Notes: generated by a model not told the origin, from the sequence alone. A stretch of 64,000 bases of DNA from JBBQWR01 sp038210495 (GCA_038210495.1 JBBQWR010000030.1:1-64000); one strand, 5' to 3'. Shown: positions 50,150-58,842, counted from the first letter of the stretch. Numbers and translations: made by a program.

Positions 50150-51568
50150 GTGCTGAATATTCCCATCCTGCGTTGGGGCAAGCCCTACGATTCGCTCGAG
50201 AAGGACAACGTTCTCCATTTCTTGACCGGCGAGCCGATTGCCAGTGTCAGCCAAGCCAATGGCGGCCTTTTGCAGCGGGACATGCGGCACGCGGTCAACG
50301 CCCGTCGCGCGCTTCGCGACATCCCGATCGCCGATCTGATCGAAAAGGTCAAGAAAGCCGGCGAGCTATATCTGAACGCCGCGCTCGCGGTCGGCGACGG
50401 CCAGCAATCGCCGGATGACTTTGCCCACTGCCAGTCGGCCAGCACCGGTCTGCCGGTCCACATGTGCAAGTCGAACATGGCGAAGAATTTCTTCGTTCTC
50501 TCGCACATGGACCAGATGCTCGACGCATTGACGCGAGGCTTGCCGCTCGAGATTCTCAGCCGCGGCTACGGCACGGAGAATCGCGGCGTGATCGTGAGTT
50601 ACCAAGCGCAGACTAGCGCCGTCGGGCTCGTGCTGCCGTCCAATTCGCCCGGCGTTCACACGCTCTGGCTCCCGGTGATTCCAATGCAGATCGGGCTGGT
50701 GCTCAAGCCGGGGCCGCAAGAGCCTTGGACGCCGTACCGCATGGCCGCGGCATTCACTGCGGCGGGCATCCCGGCGGAAGCGATGTCGATCTATCCCGGC
50801 GGCGGCGAGGTTGGCGCGGCGGTCCTGGCCAGTTGCGATCGGAGCATGATCTTCGGCGGCACGGCGACGGTCGAGCGCTATAAAGGCGACCCGCGAGTGC
50901 AGGCCCACGGCCCCGGCTTCAGCAAGATTCTGCTCGGGGACGACGTGGTGGATCGCTGGCCCGAGTTTATCGATCTGATGGTCGAGAGCGTCTATATCAA
51001 CAGCGGCCGCGGTTGCATCAATTGCTCCGGGATTTGGGCTTCGCGGCACACCAAGGAAATTGCTCAAGCATTGGCGGAGCGGCTCGGCCCGATCGAAGTC
51101 AAACCGCCGGACGACCCGGATTGTGGATTGGCGGCCTTCACGATCCCGGGCGCGGCGAGCGGCGTCTGGAAAGCGATCGAAGCCGATCTCAAGGAGTCGG
51201 GCGTCGACCACGTCACGGCCAAATACGGCCCTCGCTTGGTCGAGCACGAGCGATGCGGCTACCTGCGGCCCACGGTCGTGCATTGCAAGTCGCCCGCGCA
51301 GGCGATCGCGAAAAAGGAATACATGTTCCCATTCACCACGGTCGTCGAGTGCCCTCAAGACAAGATGCTCGAATCGATCGGGCCGACACTCGTCTGCACG
51401 GCGATCACGGGCAATCCATCACTACAACAATCGCTTGTGGACGCGACGCACATCGACCGCTTGAATCTCGGCCCGATTCCCACCACGAAGCTCGATTGGT
51501 TGCAGCCGCACGAAGGAAACATCGTGGATTTTTTGTTCCGCGCGCGAGCCTTGCAAAGGAAAGAGTAG
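50150..51568 (+). CDS. EhpG/LuxC-like aldehyde dehydrogenase (acyl reductase)
   Basis: This 472-residue protein has the aldehyde dehydrogenase fold. SAVGLVLPSNSPGVHTLWLP and IGLVLKPGPQEPWTPYRM form the nucleotide site. IFGGTATVERYKGD follows. The nucleophile is Cys289 or Cys292 in NSGRGCINCSG. TVVHCKSPAQAIAKKEYMFPFTTVVE and the terminal HEGNIVDFLFRARALQ correspond to ALDH C-terminal blocks. Because it follows an adenylating enzyme gene, it probably reduces the activated acyl group to an aldehyde, as EhpG and LuxC do. The frame stays open for 51 codons after the TAG. Confidence 0.8.
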   Translation: MLNIPILRWGKPYDSLEKDNVLHFLTGEPIASVSQANGGLLQRDMRHAVNARRALRDIPIADLIEKVKKAGELYLNAALAVGDGQQSPDDFAHCQSASTGLPVHMCKSNMAKNFFVLSHMDQMLDALTRGLPLEILSRGYGTENRGVIVSYQAQTSAVGLVLPSNSPGVHTLWLPVIPMQIGLVLKPGPQEPWTPYRMAAAFTAAGIPAEAMSIYPGGGEVGAAVLASCDRSMIFGGTATVERYKGDPRVQAHGPGFSKILLGDDVVDRWPEFIDLMVESVYINSGRGCINCSGIWASRHTKEIAQALAERLGPIEVKPPDDPDCGLAAFTIPGAASGVWKAIEADLKESGVDHVTAKYGPRLVEHERCGYLRPTVVHCKSPAQAIAKKEYMFPFTTVVECPQDKMLESIGPTLVCTAITGNPSLQQSLVDATHIDRLNLGPIPTTKLDWLQPHEGNIVDFLFRARALQRKE

Positions 51569-51580
51569 GACGCCACTATC

Positions 51581-51724
51581 TTGGCCCTGGGACGCGCTCT
51601 CGGCAAGGAAGACGAAATTCCCTTGCAGGCGTTTCATGGTGTTTTCGGATCGTGGATCGGTGTTCCGTTCGATAAGGATTGGCTGAAGGAAGTCGAGCGG
51701 CCGCTTCGCGCCGAGAGCGCCTAG
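51581..51724 (+). CDS. Possible small gene in frame after the acyl reductase
   Basis: The frame of the preceding gene continues without interruption from its TAG to a second TAG at 51722. The 51 codons read sensibly (LALGRALGKEDEIPLQAFHG, VFGSWIGVPFDKDWLKEVERP). A TTG at 51581 with AGGA ten bases upstream could start a separate peptide of 47 residues. Alternatively this is a C-terminal extension reached by readthrough, or the remnant of one. No family is recognised. Confidence 0.35.
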   Translation: MALGRALGKEDEIPLQAFHGVFGSWIGVPFDKDWLKEVERPLRAESA

Positions 51725-51753
51725 GTATTCATTCCGCGTTTTGCGAACCATTA

Positions 51754-52905
51754 ATGGTCCCTTTCGACTACTATCCCCGCACGCGGATCGTCTTCGGCCC
51801 CGGAAAGGTCGATACGCTGGGCCAACTCGCGGGCGAACTCGGCGCACGGCGGGTGCTGATCGTCAGCGACCGGGGCGTCATGGCGGCGGGCCATACGCAA
51901 CGTGGCCTCGATGCTTTGAAGAAAGCCGGCATCGAAACTCACCTGTTCGACGCAGTCGTCGAAAACCCGACGACCGACACCGTTGACGCCGGTCTCGCAT
52001 TCGCCCGTCGTTATGAACCTGAGCTTCTCGTCGGATTCGGCGGCGGCAGTTCGATGGACTGCGCTAAGGGCATCAATTTCCTGTTTTCCAACGGGGGGCG
52101 GATTCAAGATTATTGCGGTGTCGGCAAAGCCACGCGGCCGATGTTGCCGATGATCGCCGTGCCGACCACGGCCGGCACGGGCAGCGAGACGCAGTCGTTC
52201 GCGCTGATTTCCGAGGCGGCGACGCACGTCAAAATGGCCTGCGGCGATAAGAAGGCCGCCTTTCGCGTCGCGCTGCTCGACCCGACGCTTACCGTCACGC
52301 AACCCAGGCGAGTGACCGCGTTAACCGGCATCGACGCGATCGCTCATGCGCTGGAGACCTATGTCACCCGTTCTCGAAACCCGGCTTCATTGGCGTTCAG
52401 TCGCGAAGCGTGGCTGCATCTGGGCGAAAATTTTGCCCAAGTCCTCGACGATCCGACGAACTTACCGGCCCGGGGCGCGATGCAACTGGGCGCCTGCTTT
52501 GCCGGTCTGGCGATCGAGAATTCGATGCTCGGCGCCGCTCACGCCCTCGCCAATCCGCTGACGGCCCATTTTGGCATCGTTCACGGTCAGGCTGTCGGGA
52601 TGATGCTGCCGCATGTGATTCGGTTCAACGGGGGCGAGGTGAACGGTTTTTATCACGATCTGCTCGAATGCACGGCCGGCGCCAACGGCTTTCCTCGAGC
52701 CGAGACCGGCGCGGATGGGCTGGCCGACTTTGTGAGCGGATTGGTCGAACATGCCGAGATTCCAACCCAACTTTCGGCGTGCGGCGTGTCGCGAGATATC
52801 TTGCCGGAGCTAGCCGCGGAAGCTGCCAAGCAATGGACCGGCGGGTTCAATCCGCGTAAGGTTGAAGAGCCGCAGTTGCTCGACCTTTACCAAGCGGCAT
52901 TTTGA
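51754..52905 (+). CDS. Iron-containing alcohol dehydrogenase
   Basis: This 383-residue member of the group III alcohol dehydrogenases interconverts aldehydes and alcohols with NAD(P)H. The N-terminal GPGKVDTLGQLAGELGARRVLIVSD and GFGGGSSMDCAKG form the nucleotide site. VPTTAGTGSE is diagnostic. Metal ligands lie in GIDAIAHALE (Asp, His), in AAHALANPLTAHFGIVHG (two His candidates) and in the following GQAVGMMLPHV. In this operon it could reduce the aldehyde made by the preceding enzymes to an alcohol. The ATG at 51754 begins the conserved MVPFDYYPRTRIVFG. Confidence 0.9.
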   Translation: MVPFDYYPRTRIVFGPGKVDTLGQLAGELGARRVLIVSDRGVMAAGHTQRGLDALKKAGIETHLFDAVVENPTTDTVDAGLAFARRYEPELLVGFGGGSSMDCAKGINFLFSNGGRIQDYCGVGKATRPMLPMIAVPTTAGTGSETQSFALISEAATHVKMACGDKKAAFRVALLDPTLTVTQPRRVTALTGIDAIAHALETYVTRSRNPASLAFSREAWLHLGENFAQVLDDPTNLPARGAMQLGACFAGLAIENSMLGAAHALANPLTAHFGIVHGQAVGMMLPHVIRFNGGEVNGFYHDLLECTAGANGFPRAETGADGLADFVSGLVEHAEIPTQLSACGVSRDILPELAAEAAKQWTGGFNPRKVEEPQLLDLYQAAF

Positions 52906-52953
52906 ATTTCCCTGAATGTCGTCGCGGCGAAAGGATTAACTGTGCGAAATTTG

Positions 52954-53020
52954 GTAGGGTGGGCACTGCCCACCATCGGCGGTCGATCCTTTCGACATTG
53001 GTGGGCAATGCCCACCCTAC
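52954..53020. repeat. Palindrome gtagggtgggc / gcccaccctac
   Basis: gtagggtgggcactgcccacca and tggtgggcaatgcccaccctac form an inverted repeat of about 67 bases; each arm is itself palindromic. Translated, it yields VGWALPT and HWWAMPTL, strings well known as repeat artefacts. It lies on the start of the following gene. Confidence 0.85.
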
Positions 53021-54159
53021 GATTGATTTCCGGCGCCATTTTACTGCTCGGCGCGCTGCCGTCAGCGGTTTTTTCGGCGTCCGAAGAAAGCGGCGAACGG
53101 CCCCGCGAAGCCAGCCGCCGCGATTGGCCGCTCGTCCGGGGTGACGCTCTGGCTTCGGGGATCGCCCGTTCGAAGCTGACCAGTAAGCCCGAGTTGCTGT
53201 GGAAGTTTTCCGTTCCCAAGGGGTCGTTCACGGCGACTCCGATCGTTTTTAACGGCAAGATTTTCATCGGCGATTTGGACGGCGCGGTTCGGGCCATTGA
53301 TTTGGTCAAGGGCACGGAACTTTGGAAGATCACGGTCGAAGATGGCTTCGCCGCATCGCCGTCCTATCGCAATGGGCGATTGTACATCGGTGATTCGGGA
53401 GGCGTCTTTCATTGCCTGTCCGCGACCGATGGCAAGGAAATCTGGAAATACAAAACCGACGCCGAAATCGACTCGGGCGCTAATTTCTTTCACGGCAATG
53501 TGATTTTCGGATCGCAAGACGCGACGCTGTACTGCGTGTCCGCCGATAAAGGCGAACTCGTCTGGCAATATAAACTCCAGGACCAAATTCGCTGCTCGCC
53601 GACCATCGTCGAAGATCGCGCGTTCGTGGCCGGCTGCGATGGCAAGTTGCACGTCATCGATCTGAACAAAGGGGAATCGATCGCCGCGGTGGATATCGAG
53701 GCGCCGACCGGTTCCACGCCCGCCGTTCGCGGCGATACAGTCTATTTTGGCACCGAAGGGGGCGTCTTTTTCGCCATCAATTGGAAAAAAGCAATTGTCG
53801 ACTGGAAATGGCACGATGGGCATCATACCGAGCCGATCCGTTCGAGCGCCGCGCTGCCCGACGGCGTGGTGATCTTCGGCAGCCGCGACAAGCGGATCCG
53901 CGGGCTCGATCCGGCCACGGGCACGGTGCTCTGGACACTGCCAACTCACGGGCGAGTCGATTCATCACCCGTCGTCGTCGGCGCCCGTGCGTATGTCGGA
54001 TCGTCGGACGGACGCATTTACGCGATCAACTGCAAGTCGGGCGCGAAGGAATGGGAATATGAAGCGGGCGGTTCGTTCGCCGGCGGCCCGGCCGTCGCCG
54101 ACGGCCGATTGCTGATCGCCAGCGAGGACGGAATCTTGTACTGCTTCGGAACGAAGTGA
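53008..54159 (+). CDS. Exported PQQ-type beta-propeller protein
   Basis: This 383-residue protein has a signal peptide (LISGAILLLGALPSAVFSA) and about seven PQQ-like blades. Examples are IVFNGKIFIGDLDGAVRAIDLVKGTELW, FHCLSATDGKEIWKY, DATLYCVSADKGELVWQY, IRGLDPATGTVLWTL and GRIYAINCKSGAKEWEYE. The frame opens with a GTG at 52942, but the first 25 codons are a palindromic repeat. The ATG at 53008, itself provided by the repeat, directly precedes the signal peptide. It follows the alcohol dehydrogenase gene by about 100 bases and may be in the same operon, perhaps as an envelope scaffold. Confidence 0.83.
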   Translation: MPTLRLISGAILLLGALPSAVFSASEESGERPREASRRDWPLVRGDALASGIARSKLTSKPELLWKFSVPKGSFTATPIVFNGKIFIGDLDGAVRAIDLVKGTELWKITVEDGFAASPSYRNGRLYIGDSGGVFHCLSATDGKEIWKYKTDAEIDSGANFFHGNVIFGSQDATLYCVSADKGELVWQYKLQDQIRCSPTIVEDRAFVAGCDGKLHVIDLNKGESIAAVDIEAPTGSTPAVRGDTVYFGTEGGVFFAINWKKAIVDWKWHDGHHTEPIRSSAALPDGVVIFGSRDKRIRGLDPATGTVLWTLPTHGRVDSSPVVVGARAYVGSSDGRIYAINCKSGAKEWEYEAGGSFAGGPAVADGRLLIASEDGILYCFGTK

Positions 54160-54226
54160 ACGCGCGGCGCCATACCAACCCTCCGCCGCGCATCCCTCTT
54201 CGCTGACTCAACCTATACAGACCCCC

Positions 54227-55543
54227 ATGACCACCGAAACCATCAAGACCGAAGTCGGCAGCTACTTCATCTCCAACTACCCGCCGTTTTCGCAGTGGAC
54301 GGCCGAGGCCCTACCCGACGTTCGCGAGACGCTCAATTCGCCCCCCGCCGACGTGCCGCTCGGACTGTATCTGCACATCCCGTTCTGCCGCAAGCGGTGC
54401 AAATTCTGTTATTTCCGCGTTTATACGGACAAAAACGCCCATGAGGTCGAGCAGTATGTAGCCGCCCTGTCGCGCGAGATTGAGCTAGTCAGCCGGTTGC
54501 CCGTGATGGGAGGCCGGCCGTTTCGGTTCGTCTACTTCGGCGGCGGTACTCCCTCATTCCTGAGCGCCAAACAGCTTACGTCGCTCGTCGATCGGCTGCG
54601 GGCGAATATCAATTGGGATCACGCCGAGGAGGTCACGTTCGAGTGCGAGCCGGGCACGCTCTCCGAGCCCAAGGTCCACAAGCTCAAGGAACTGGGCGTG
54701 ACGCGGATCAGCCTGGGCATAGAAAACTTCAGCGACAAGGTGCTCGAGGAAAACGGCCGGGCCCATCTGTCGGCCGAGGTGATGAAATCCTGGCAGTGGA
54801 TTCAGGACGCCAAGTTTCCCAACGCCAATATCGATCTGATCTCCGGGATGGTCGGCGAGACGTGGGACAACTGGCGCGAGAACATCCGCCGCACGATCGA
54901 GATCTCGCCCGACAGCGTGACGATTTATCAAATGGAACTGCCGTTCAACACAGTCTATTCCCAGGACATCTTGGGGAACCATATCGAAACACCGGTGGCC
55001 GACTGGCCCACCAAGCGGGCCTGGGTCGACTATGCGTTCGACGAACTGCAAGCCGTCGGTTACGCGGTCTCCAGCGCCTACACGCTCGTCAAAAACAAGA
55101 ACAAAGTGAATTTCAGTTATCGCGACAATCTCTGGCGGGGCAGCGATCTGTTGGCGACCGGCGTAGCCAGTTTTGGCCATGTGTCGGGGGTCCATTACCA
55201 GAACTTGCCCGATTGGCCGCAGTATGTCGGCGCGCTGGAAAAGGGCGAGTTGCCGCTCGGACGCGGGATGCGGCCGACGCGCGACCAACTCCTGATCCGC
55301 GAGATGATCCTGCAACTCAAAACGGGCCGGCTGGACTGCGGGTACTTCCAGCGCAAATTCGGCGTCGACATCCGCGACCGCTGGCGGGATGTCTGGGCTC
55401 AGCACATCTCCGACGGCTACGTCGAGCCGGTCGACAATGCGTCGAACGGCGAAATCCGCCTCACGCGGGCCGGCCTCTTGCACGCCGACGGCCTACTGCC
55501 GCCATTCTTCGAGCCACAGTTCCGCGATGTGCGGTACACGTAG
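54227..55543 (+). CDS. HemN-like radical SAM protein
   Basis: This 438-residue radical SAM enzyme resembles oxygen-independent coproporphyrinogen oxidase. The cluster motif CxxxCxxC is at Cys54, Cys58 and Cys61 (LHIPFCRKRCKFCYF). FRFVYFGGGTPSFLSAKQL, EVTFECEPGTLSEPKV and VTRISLGIENFSDKVL follow, with a HemN-type C-terminal domain from about residue 350. Many HemN-like proteins are heme chaperones or methyltransferases rather than true HemN, and the operon context points away from heme synthesis. It lies 67 bases after the propeller gene. Confidence 0.82.
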   Translation: MTTETIKTEVGSYFISNYPPFSQWTAEALPDVRETLNSPPADVPLGLYLHIPFCRKRCKFCYFRVYTDKNAHEVEQYVAALSREIELVSRLPVMGGRPFRFVYFGGGTPSFLSAKQLTSLVDRLRANINWDHAEEVTFECEPGTLSEPKVHKLKELGVTRISLGIENFSDKVLEENGRAHLSAEVMKSWQWIQDAKFPNANIDLISGMVGETWDNWRENIRRTIEISPDSVTIYQMELPFNTVYSQDILGNHIETPVADWPTKRAWVDYAFDELQAVGYAVSSAYTLVKNKNKVNFSYRDNLWRGSDLLATGVASFGHVSGVHYQNLPDWPQYVGALEKGELPLGRGMRPTRDQLLIREMILQLKTGRLDCGYFQRKFGVDIRDRWRDVWAQHISDGYVEPVDNASNGEIRLTRAGLLHADGLLPPFFEPQFRDVRYT

Positions 55544-55566
55544 GCAGTGCGGTTTTATTTAGAGGC

Positions 55567-55893
55567 TCAATGCGACGAAAATTCGTCTCCCGATGCCGCA
55601 TCGCGGGCGCTGTGCCGAATGTGCAAGATGTCGACGGCTATACCGCAAATGACGAAAAGGATGCGATAAACGCCTCGACGGCGGCCGAAACGCAGCTCAC
55701 GTAAGTCGGCAATCCGATCCGCTTCGGCGGCAATCGGACACCGTTGCGGTTGCGCTTCAAGCGTGTCGATCTTCGCCAAGAGTTGGGTAACCCAACGGCC
55801 GCCGGCGGTGGTTGCATCCTGTTCGCTGAACCAACTCAGGATTTTATCAATATCGCGTTGGGCCTTCGACGTAAGCCGGACCTCATATTTCAC
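55567..55893 (-). CDS. RelE/ParE-type toxin
   Basis: This 108-residue protein has the ParE fold signature: YEVRLTSKAQRDIDKILSWFSEQ, then LRELRFGRRRGVYRILFVICG and VDILHIRHSARD. ParE members poison gyrase, and RelE members cleave mRNA on ribosomes; the long N-terminal helix favours ParE, but this is not decided. The gene starts with GTG one base after the stop of the antitoxin gene (TGACGTG), so translation is coupled. Confidence 0.85.
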   Translation of the reverse strand: MKYEVRLTSKAQRDIDKILSWFSEQDATTAGGRWVTQLLAKIDTLEAQPQRCPIAAEADRIADLRELRFGRRRGVYRILFVICGIAVDILHIRHSARDAASGDEFSSH

Positions 55894-55894
55894 G

Positions 55895-56203
55895 TCATTT
55901 ACTCGGCGTGCGAATACCGTATTTCTTTGCCAATTTGACTAGCGTCTCTCGGGCCGGTTTCGTGCGGCCAGCCTTAACGTCGGCCAATCCTTCACGCACG
56001 GCGGCGATCGTTTCCTCACGCTCGGCTTTGGCCGCCGCATCCAATAGCTTTTGATACGCGGCCGCATCCTGGACTACGACCTGGGCCTTGCCGTTGACGG
56101 TAAGAACCAACGGCTCGCCGGATTCGTGAAGACGCTCCAGATATTCGGCGGTCTGCCGCTTGAATTTAGTCAACGAGTCGATGCCGGATTGAATATTGAG
56201 CAC
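55895..56203 (-). CDS. Phd/YefM-type antitoxin
   Basis: This 102-residue protein begins with the Phd/YefM DNA-binding fold (SGIDSLTKFKRQTAEYLERLHESGEPLVLTVNGKAQVVVQDAAAYQKLLD). A flexible C-terminal part follows that would wrap the toxin (EETIAAVREGLADVKAGRTKPARE). It starts with GTG preceded by GGAGAAA and lies directly upstream of the toxin gene. Such antitoxins usually repress their own operon. Confidence 0.87.
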   Translation of the reverse strand: MLNIQSGIDSLTKFKRQTAEYLERLHESGEPLVLTVNGKAQVVVQDAAAYQKLLDAAAKAEREETIAAVREGLADVKAGRTKPARETLVKLAKKYGIRTPSK

Positions 56204-56322
56204 GAGATTTCTCCATTGGCAGCATTGAATTCGATGCTAATTCTATGCTACCACGTGGACGCTCAAAACAAAAGATCGAAGCAGATAACCATCAAGTGCC
56301 TATCCAATGGTTTTAGGCTGAA

Positions 56323-57684
56323 TCACGCGATCGCCCCTGGATGCACCCACGGCTTCCGATACGGGCGAAGCAAAAGCTTGTTGGCGTCGTCATCCCCGAT
56401 CACCCGCTGCTGCTTGCCATCCCAGGTCAGGCTGCGGCCCAGTTGCAGCGAGAGATTCGCCAGCGCGCAACTGGCGGTCGAAATGTGCCCCTGCTCGATG
56501 TCGGCGACTGGGCGGCCGCGGGTGGCGATCGCGTGCAAAAGGTCTTTCATGTGGCCGCGGATCGCCGGGGCGACGTGCTTTTCCAAGTCCTTCTCGGTCT
56601 TGTCTTCGGGGTATTGCTCCAGCTCATAAGTCACGTCGCGATGGATCGGCGTTCCGCCGCCTTGCGGAATGAAGTCGTAGCTCATCACGCTGGCTTTGAG
56701 CGTCCCCTTGTCGCCGTAGAACGTGGCGCCCCAGGGATATTTGGGATCGGCCGCGTCCCCCCACGAGCGATGCTCCCAAAGGACCTTCAAATCGCCGAAA
56801 TCGAACGTCGCCGTTTGCGTGTCGGGGATGTTCGCTTTGCTCGCCTTGTCGATCAAGATGCCACCCGTGGAGGCGATCTGCTTCGGCCAGCCCAGGCCGA
56901 GCATCCAGCGGGTCATGTCGAGCATGTGGACGCACATGTCGCCGAGGATTCCGTTGGAGTATTCGGTGAACGCCCGCCAGCCGCGCGGATGCACGAGCTT
57001 GTTGTACGGCCGCATGGGGGCCGGGCCGGTCCACATTTCGTAATCGAGATTCGCCGGCGGCTGGGTGTCGGGCGGATTTTCGCTGGCCCGCATGTGGTAG
57101 TAGCAATAGATCTCGACGAGGCCGATTTTCCCGAGCTTGCCCTCCTGAATGATCCGCTCCTTGGCCTCGATCAAATGCGGCGTGCTGCGGCGCTGCGTGC
57201 CGACCTGAACGACCCGATCGTGCTTCCGCGCGGCGGCGACCATCGCCTGCCCCTCTGCGACGTCGATGCTGATTGGCTTCTGCACGTACACGTCGGCGCC
57301 CGCCTCGACCGCCGCGATCATCGGCAGGGCGTGCCAATGGTCGGGCGTGCCGATGAGCACGATGTCGAGATCTTTCTCCTTGAGTAACTCGCGATAGTCG
57401 GCGTATGTGCGGGGCTTCTTTTTCGACGCCTGTCGAGTGGCGACCATCTCGGCCGCGTCGGCGAGCATGGCCTTGTCCACGTCGCACAACGAAACGACCT
57501 CGACCGGTTCGACTTGAATCAGCCGAAACAAATCGGCCTTGCCATACCAGCCGCAGCCGATCAGCCCGACGCGGGGCGGCTTGCGATCGGCGGCGCCGGC
57601 GGCGTAGGCATTGCGGGCCAACACGCTGGCGGCGGAGAGGGCCATTCCGGCGGCGCTTGTCCGGACGAATTGACGACGATTCAT
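56323..57684 (-). CDS. Tat-exported Gfo/Idh/MocA oxidoreductase
   Basis: This 453-residue protein starts with a twin-arginine signal (MNRRQFVRTSAAGMALSAAS). The Rossmann domain has VGLIGCGWYGKADLFRL and VVSLCDVD. The conserved EKP-type motif appears as VYVQKPISID, and HADIL-like IGTPDHWHALPMIAAVEAG precedes it. The C-terminal sandwich carries HMLDMTRWMLGLGWP and GTLKASV. Such exported sugar oxidoreductases are expanded in planctomycetes and act on unusual sugars with a tightly bound nicotinamide cofactor. The upstream open codons are derived from a repeat tract, so the start at 57684 is firm. A trailing extension (LLLRPYRKPW) is typical of this subgroup. Confidence 0.88.
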   Translation of the reverse strand: MNRRQFVRTSAAGMALSAASVLARNAYAAGAADRKPPRVGLIGCGWYGKADLFRLIQVEPVEVVSLCDVDKAMLADAAEMVATRQASKKKPRTYADYRELLKEKDLDIVLIGTPDHWHALPMIAAVEAGADVYVQKPISIDVAEGQAMVAAARKHDRVVQVGTQRRSTPHLIEAKERIIQEGKLGKIGLVEIYCYYHMRASENPPDTQPPANLDYEMWTGPAPMRPYNKLVHPRGWRAFTEYSNGILGDMCVHMLDMTRWMLGLGWPKQIASTGGILIDKASKANIPDTQTATFDFGDLKVLWEHRSWGDAADPKYPWGATFYGDKGTLKASVMSYDFIPQGGGTPIHRDVTYELEQYPEDKTEKDLEKHVAPAIRGHMKDLLHAIATRGRPVADIEQGHISTASCALANLSLQLGRSLTWDGKQQRVIGDDDANKLLLRPYRKPWVHPGAIA

Positions 57685-57705
57685 GGCGTTGACTCCGGAT
57701 GGATT

Positions 57706-57748
57706 TTGAATGACGAATGTCGAATGACCCATGTCCAATCAATGGCTA
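57706..57748. repeat. Short direct-repeat tract (gaatgacgaatgtcgaatgac)
   Basis: Overlapping copies of gacgaatgtcgaatgac and catgtcc follow one another immediately upstream of the oxidoreductase gene. On the minus strand they translate into the HSTFVIQN string that falsely extends the protein. Confidence 0.55.
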
Positions 57749-57780
57749 AGCACTAACGACTAATACTCATAGCTGACTAC

Positions 57781-57835
57781 CGCACGCATCGCCCCTTCAC
57801 GCATCGCTCCCTCACGCTTCACGCATCCCGCTTCT
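57781..57835. repeat. Tandem cacgcatc tract
   Basis: The unit (t)cacgcatc recurs three times, with partial copies, in about 55 bases between divergent genes. It is low-complexity and of unknown meaning; it could contain operator sites. Confidence 0.45.
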
Positions 57836-57968
57836 CCCGACAGTTTAACCCCTGAGTGCGTCGAGTGTGAAACGAATTTTCCGGCTCTGGCTTTGCGTCG
57901 CGGCGACGATTATCCTAAACAGCCTGCTTCGTCCCACCTTTCCTTCCCACCGCCACGAGGAACCTGCC

Positions 57969-58682
57969 ATGCCTGCCGAACTAGCCAAATTATTTGCCAC
58001 GCTGATCGCGCTACTCGGGCCTGCGCCCGCCGATGCGCCCAAGGACTTTCAACTTAAACAGGGCGACCAGATCGTCGCAATCGGCGATTCGATTACTCAA
58101 GGGGGCGGCTATCTGCGCGATGTCGACGCCGTTCTGGCGGCCGATTATCCTGAGCTGAAATTGCCCAAGGTCATCAACGTCGGCATCGGCGGTCAGAAGG
58201 CGGAGGACCTGGTCACGCGATTCGACAAGGACGTCGTGGCCAAGAAGCCGCAATGGGTGACGCTGTCGATCGGAATTAACGACGTGTGGCACCGGATGAA
58301 CAAGCCGGCCGACGACAAGATTTTGGAAAAGTACACCGAGAACGTCACGAAGATGGTCGACATGGCGCAGGCCGCCAAAATCAAGGTGATCCTGCTCTCG
58401 CCGACTGTGATTCAAGAAGACGCCAGCGCCGAAGGCAACAAGCGGTTGGCGGCGTACGTCGCGGCCGAAAAGAAAATCGCCGCCGACAAGAAGTGCCAAT
58501 TCGTCGATCTGCGACAGATGTTTCTCGACGCCTTGGCCAAGAAGCCGGCCGATGCCAAAGGCAACTGGCTGACCGGCGACGGGGTGCACATGAAGCCGCT
58601 CGGCGATGCCCTCATGGCGATGGGAATCACCCGGGCGCTCGGCGTGCCGGACGCAAAGTTGACGGACGCCAAGGCAAAATGA
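57969..58682 (+). CDS. Exported SGNH/GDSL hydrolase
   Basis: This 237-residue esterase-type protein has a short signal peptide (LAKLFATLIALLGPAPADA). The four SGNH blocks are visible: GDSITQGGGY (Ser nucleophile), NVGIGGQKAEDL (Gly), SIGINDVW (Asn) and GDGVHMKPLG (Asp/His). In planctomycetes such enzymes often deacetylate polysaccharides. The ATG at 57969 with GAGGAA eight bases upstream is preferred over a GTG at 57867, although the longer frame would also give a hydrophobic N-terminus. Confidence 0.85.
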   Translation: MPAELAKLFATLIALLGPAPADAPKDFQLKQGDQIVAIGDSITQGGGYLRDVDAVLAADYPELKLPKVINVGIGGQKAEDLVTRFDKDVVAKKPQWVTLSIGINDVWHRMNKPADDKILEKYTENVTKMVDMAQAAKIKVILLSPTVIQEDASAEGNKRLAAYVAAEKKIAADKKCQFVDLRQMFLDALAKKPADAKGNWLTGDGVHMKPLGDALMAMGITRALGVPDAKLTDAKAK

Positions 58683-58750
58683 TCGCTGCCTACATAGCCG
58701 CAGCATCCTGCCGCGAAGTCTTGTCACGGCTCTTTACTATTTGAATGTCG

Positions 58751-58813
58751 GGTGGCCGAGGCTGGACCGAGCCGAGTCCACGAGCCGGGGCTTCGGCGAA
58801 GCGTCTCCAGCCG
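58751..58813. repeat. Dispersed repeat family A, copy 3
   Basis: ggtggccgaggctggaccga...ccggggcttcggcgaagcgtctccagcc repeats both modules of copy 1 (141-226) in the same order. Confidence 0.75.
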
Positions 58814-58842
58814 CCGGCGCCCTGCCAGCCAATCGCAGTTCG

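Noticed and set aside
52942..53007. VGWALPT-type N-terminus as a true protein segment
   Set aside because: The residues are encoded by an inverted repeat and recur as an artefact in many genomes. The signal peptide starts after them.
54227..55543. Naming the radical SAM gene hemN
   Set aside because: The family contains many non-HemN members, and the operon context with acid-reducing enzymes does not support heme synthesis. The neutral name HemN-like was kept.
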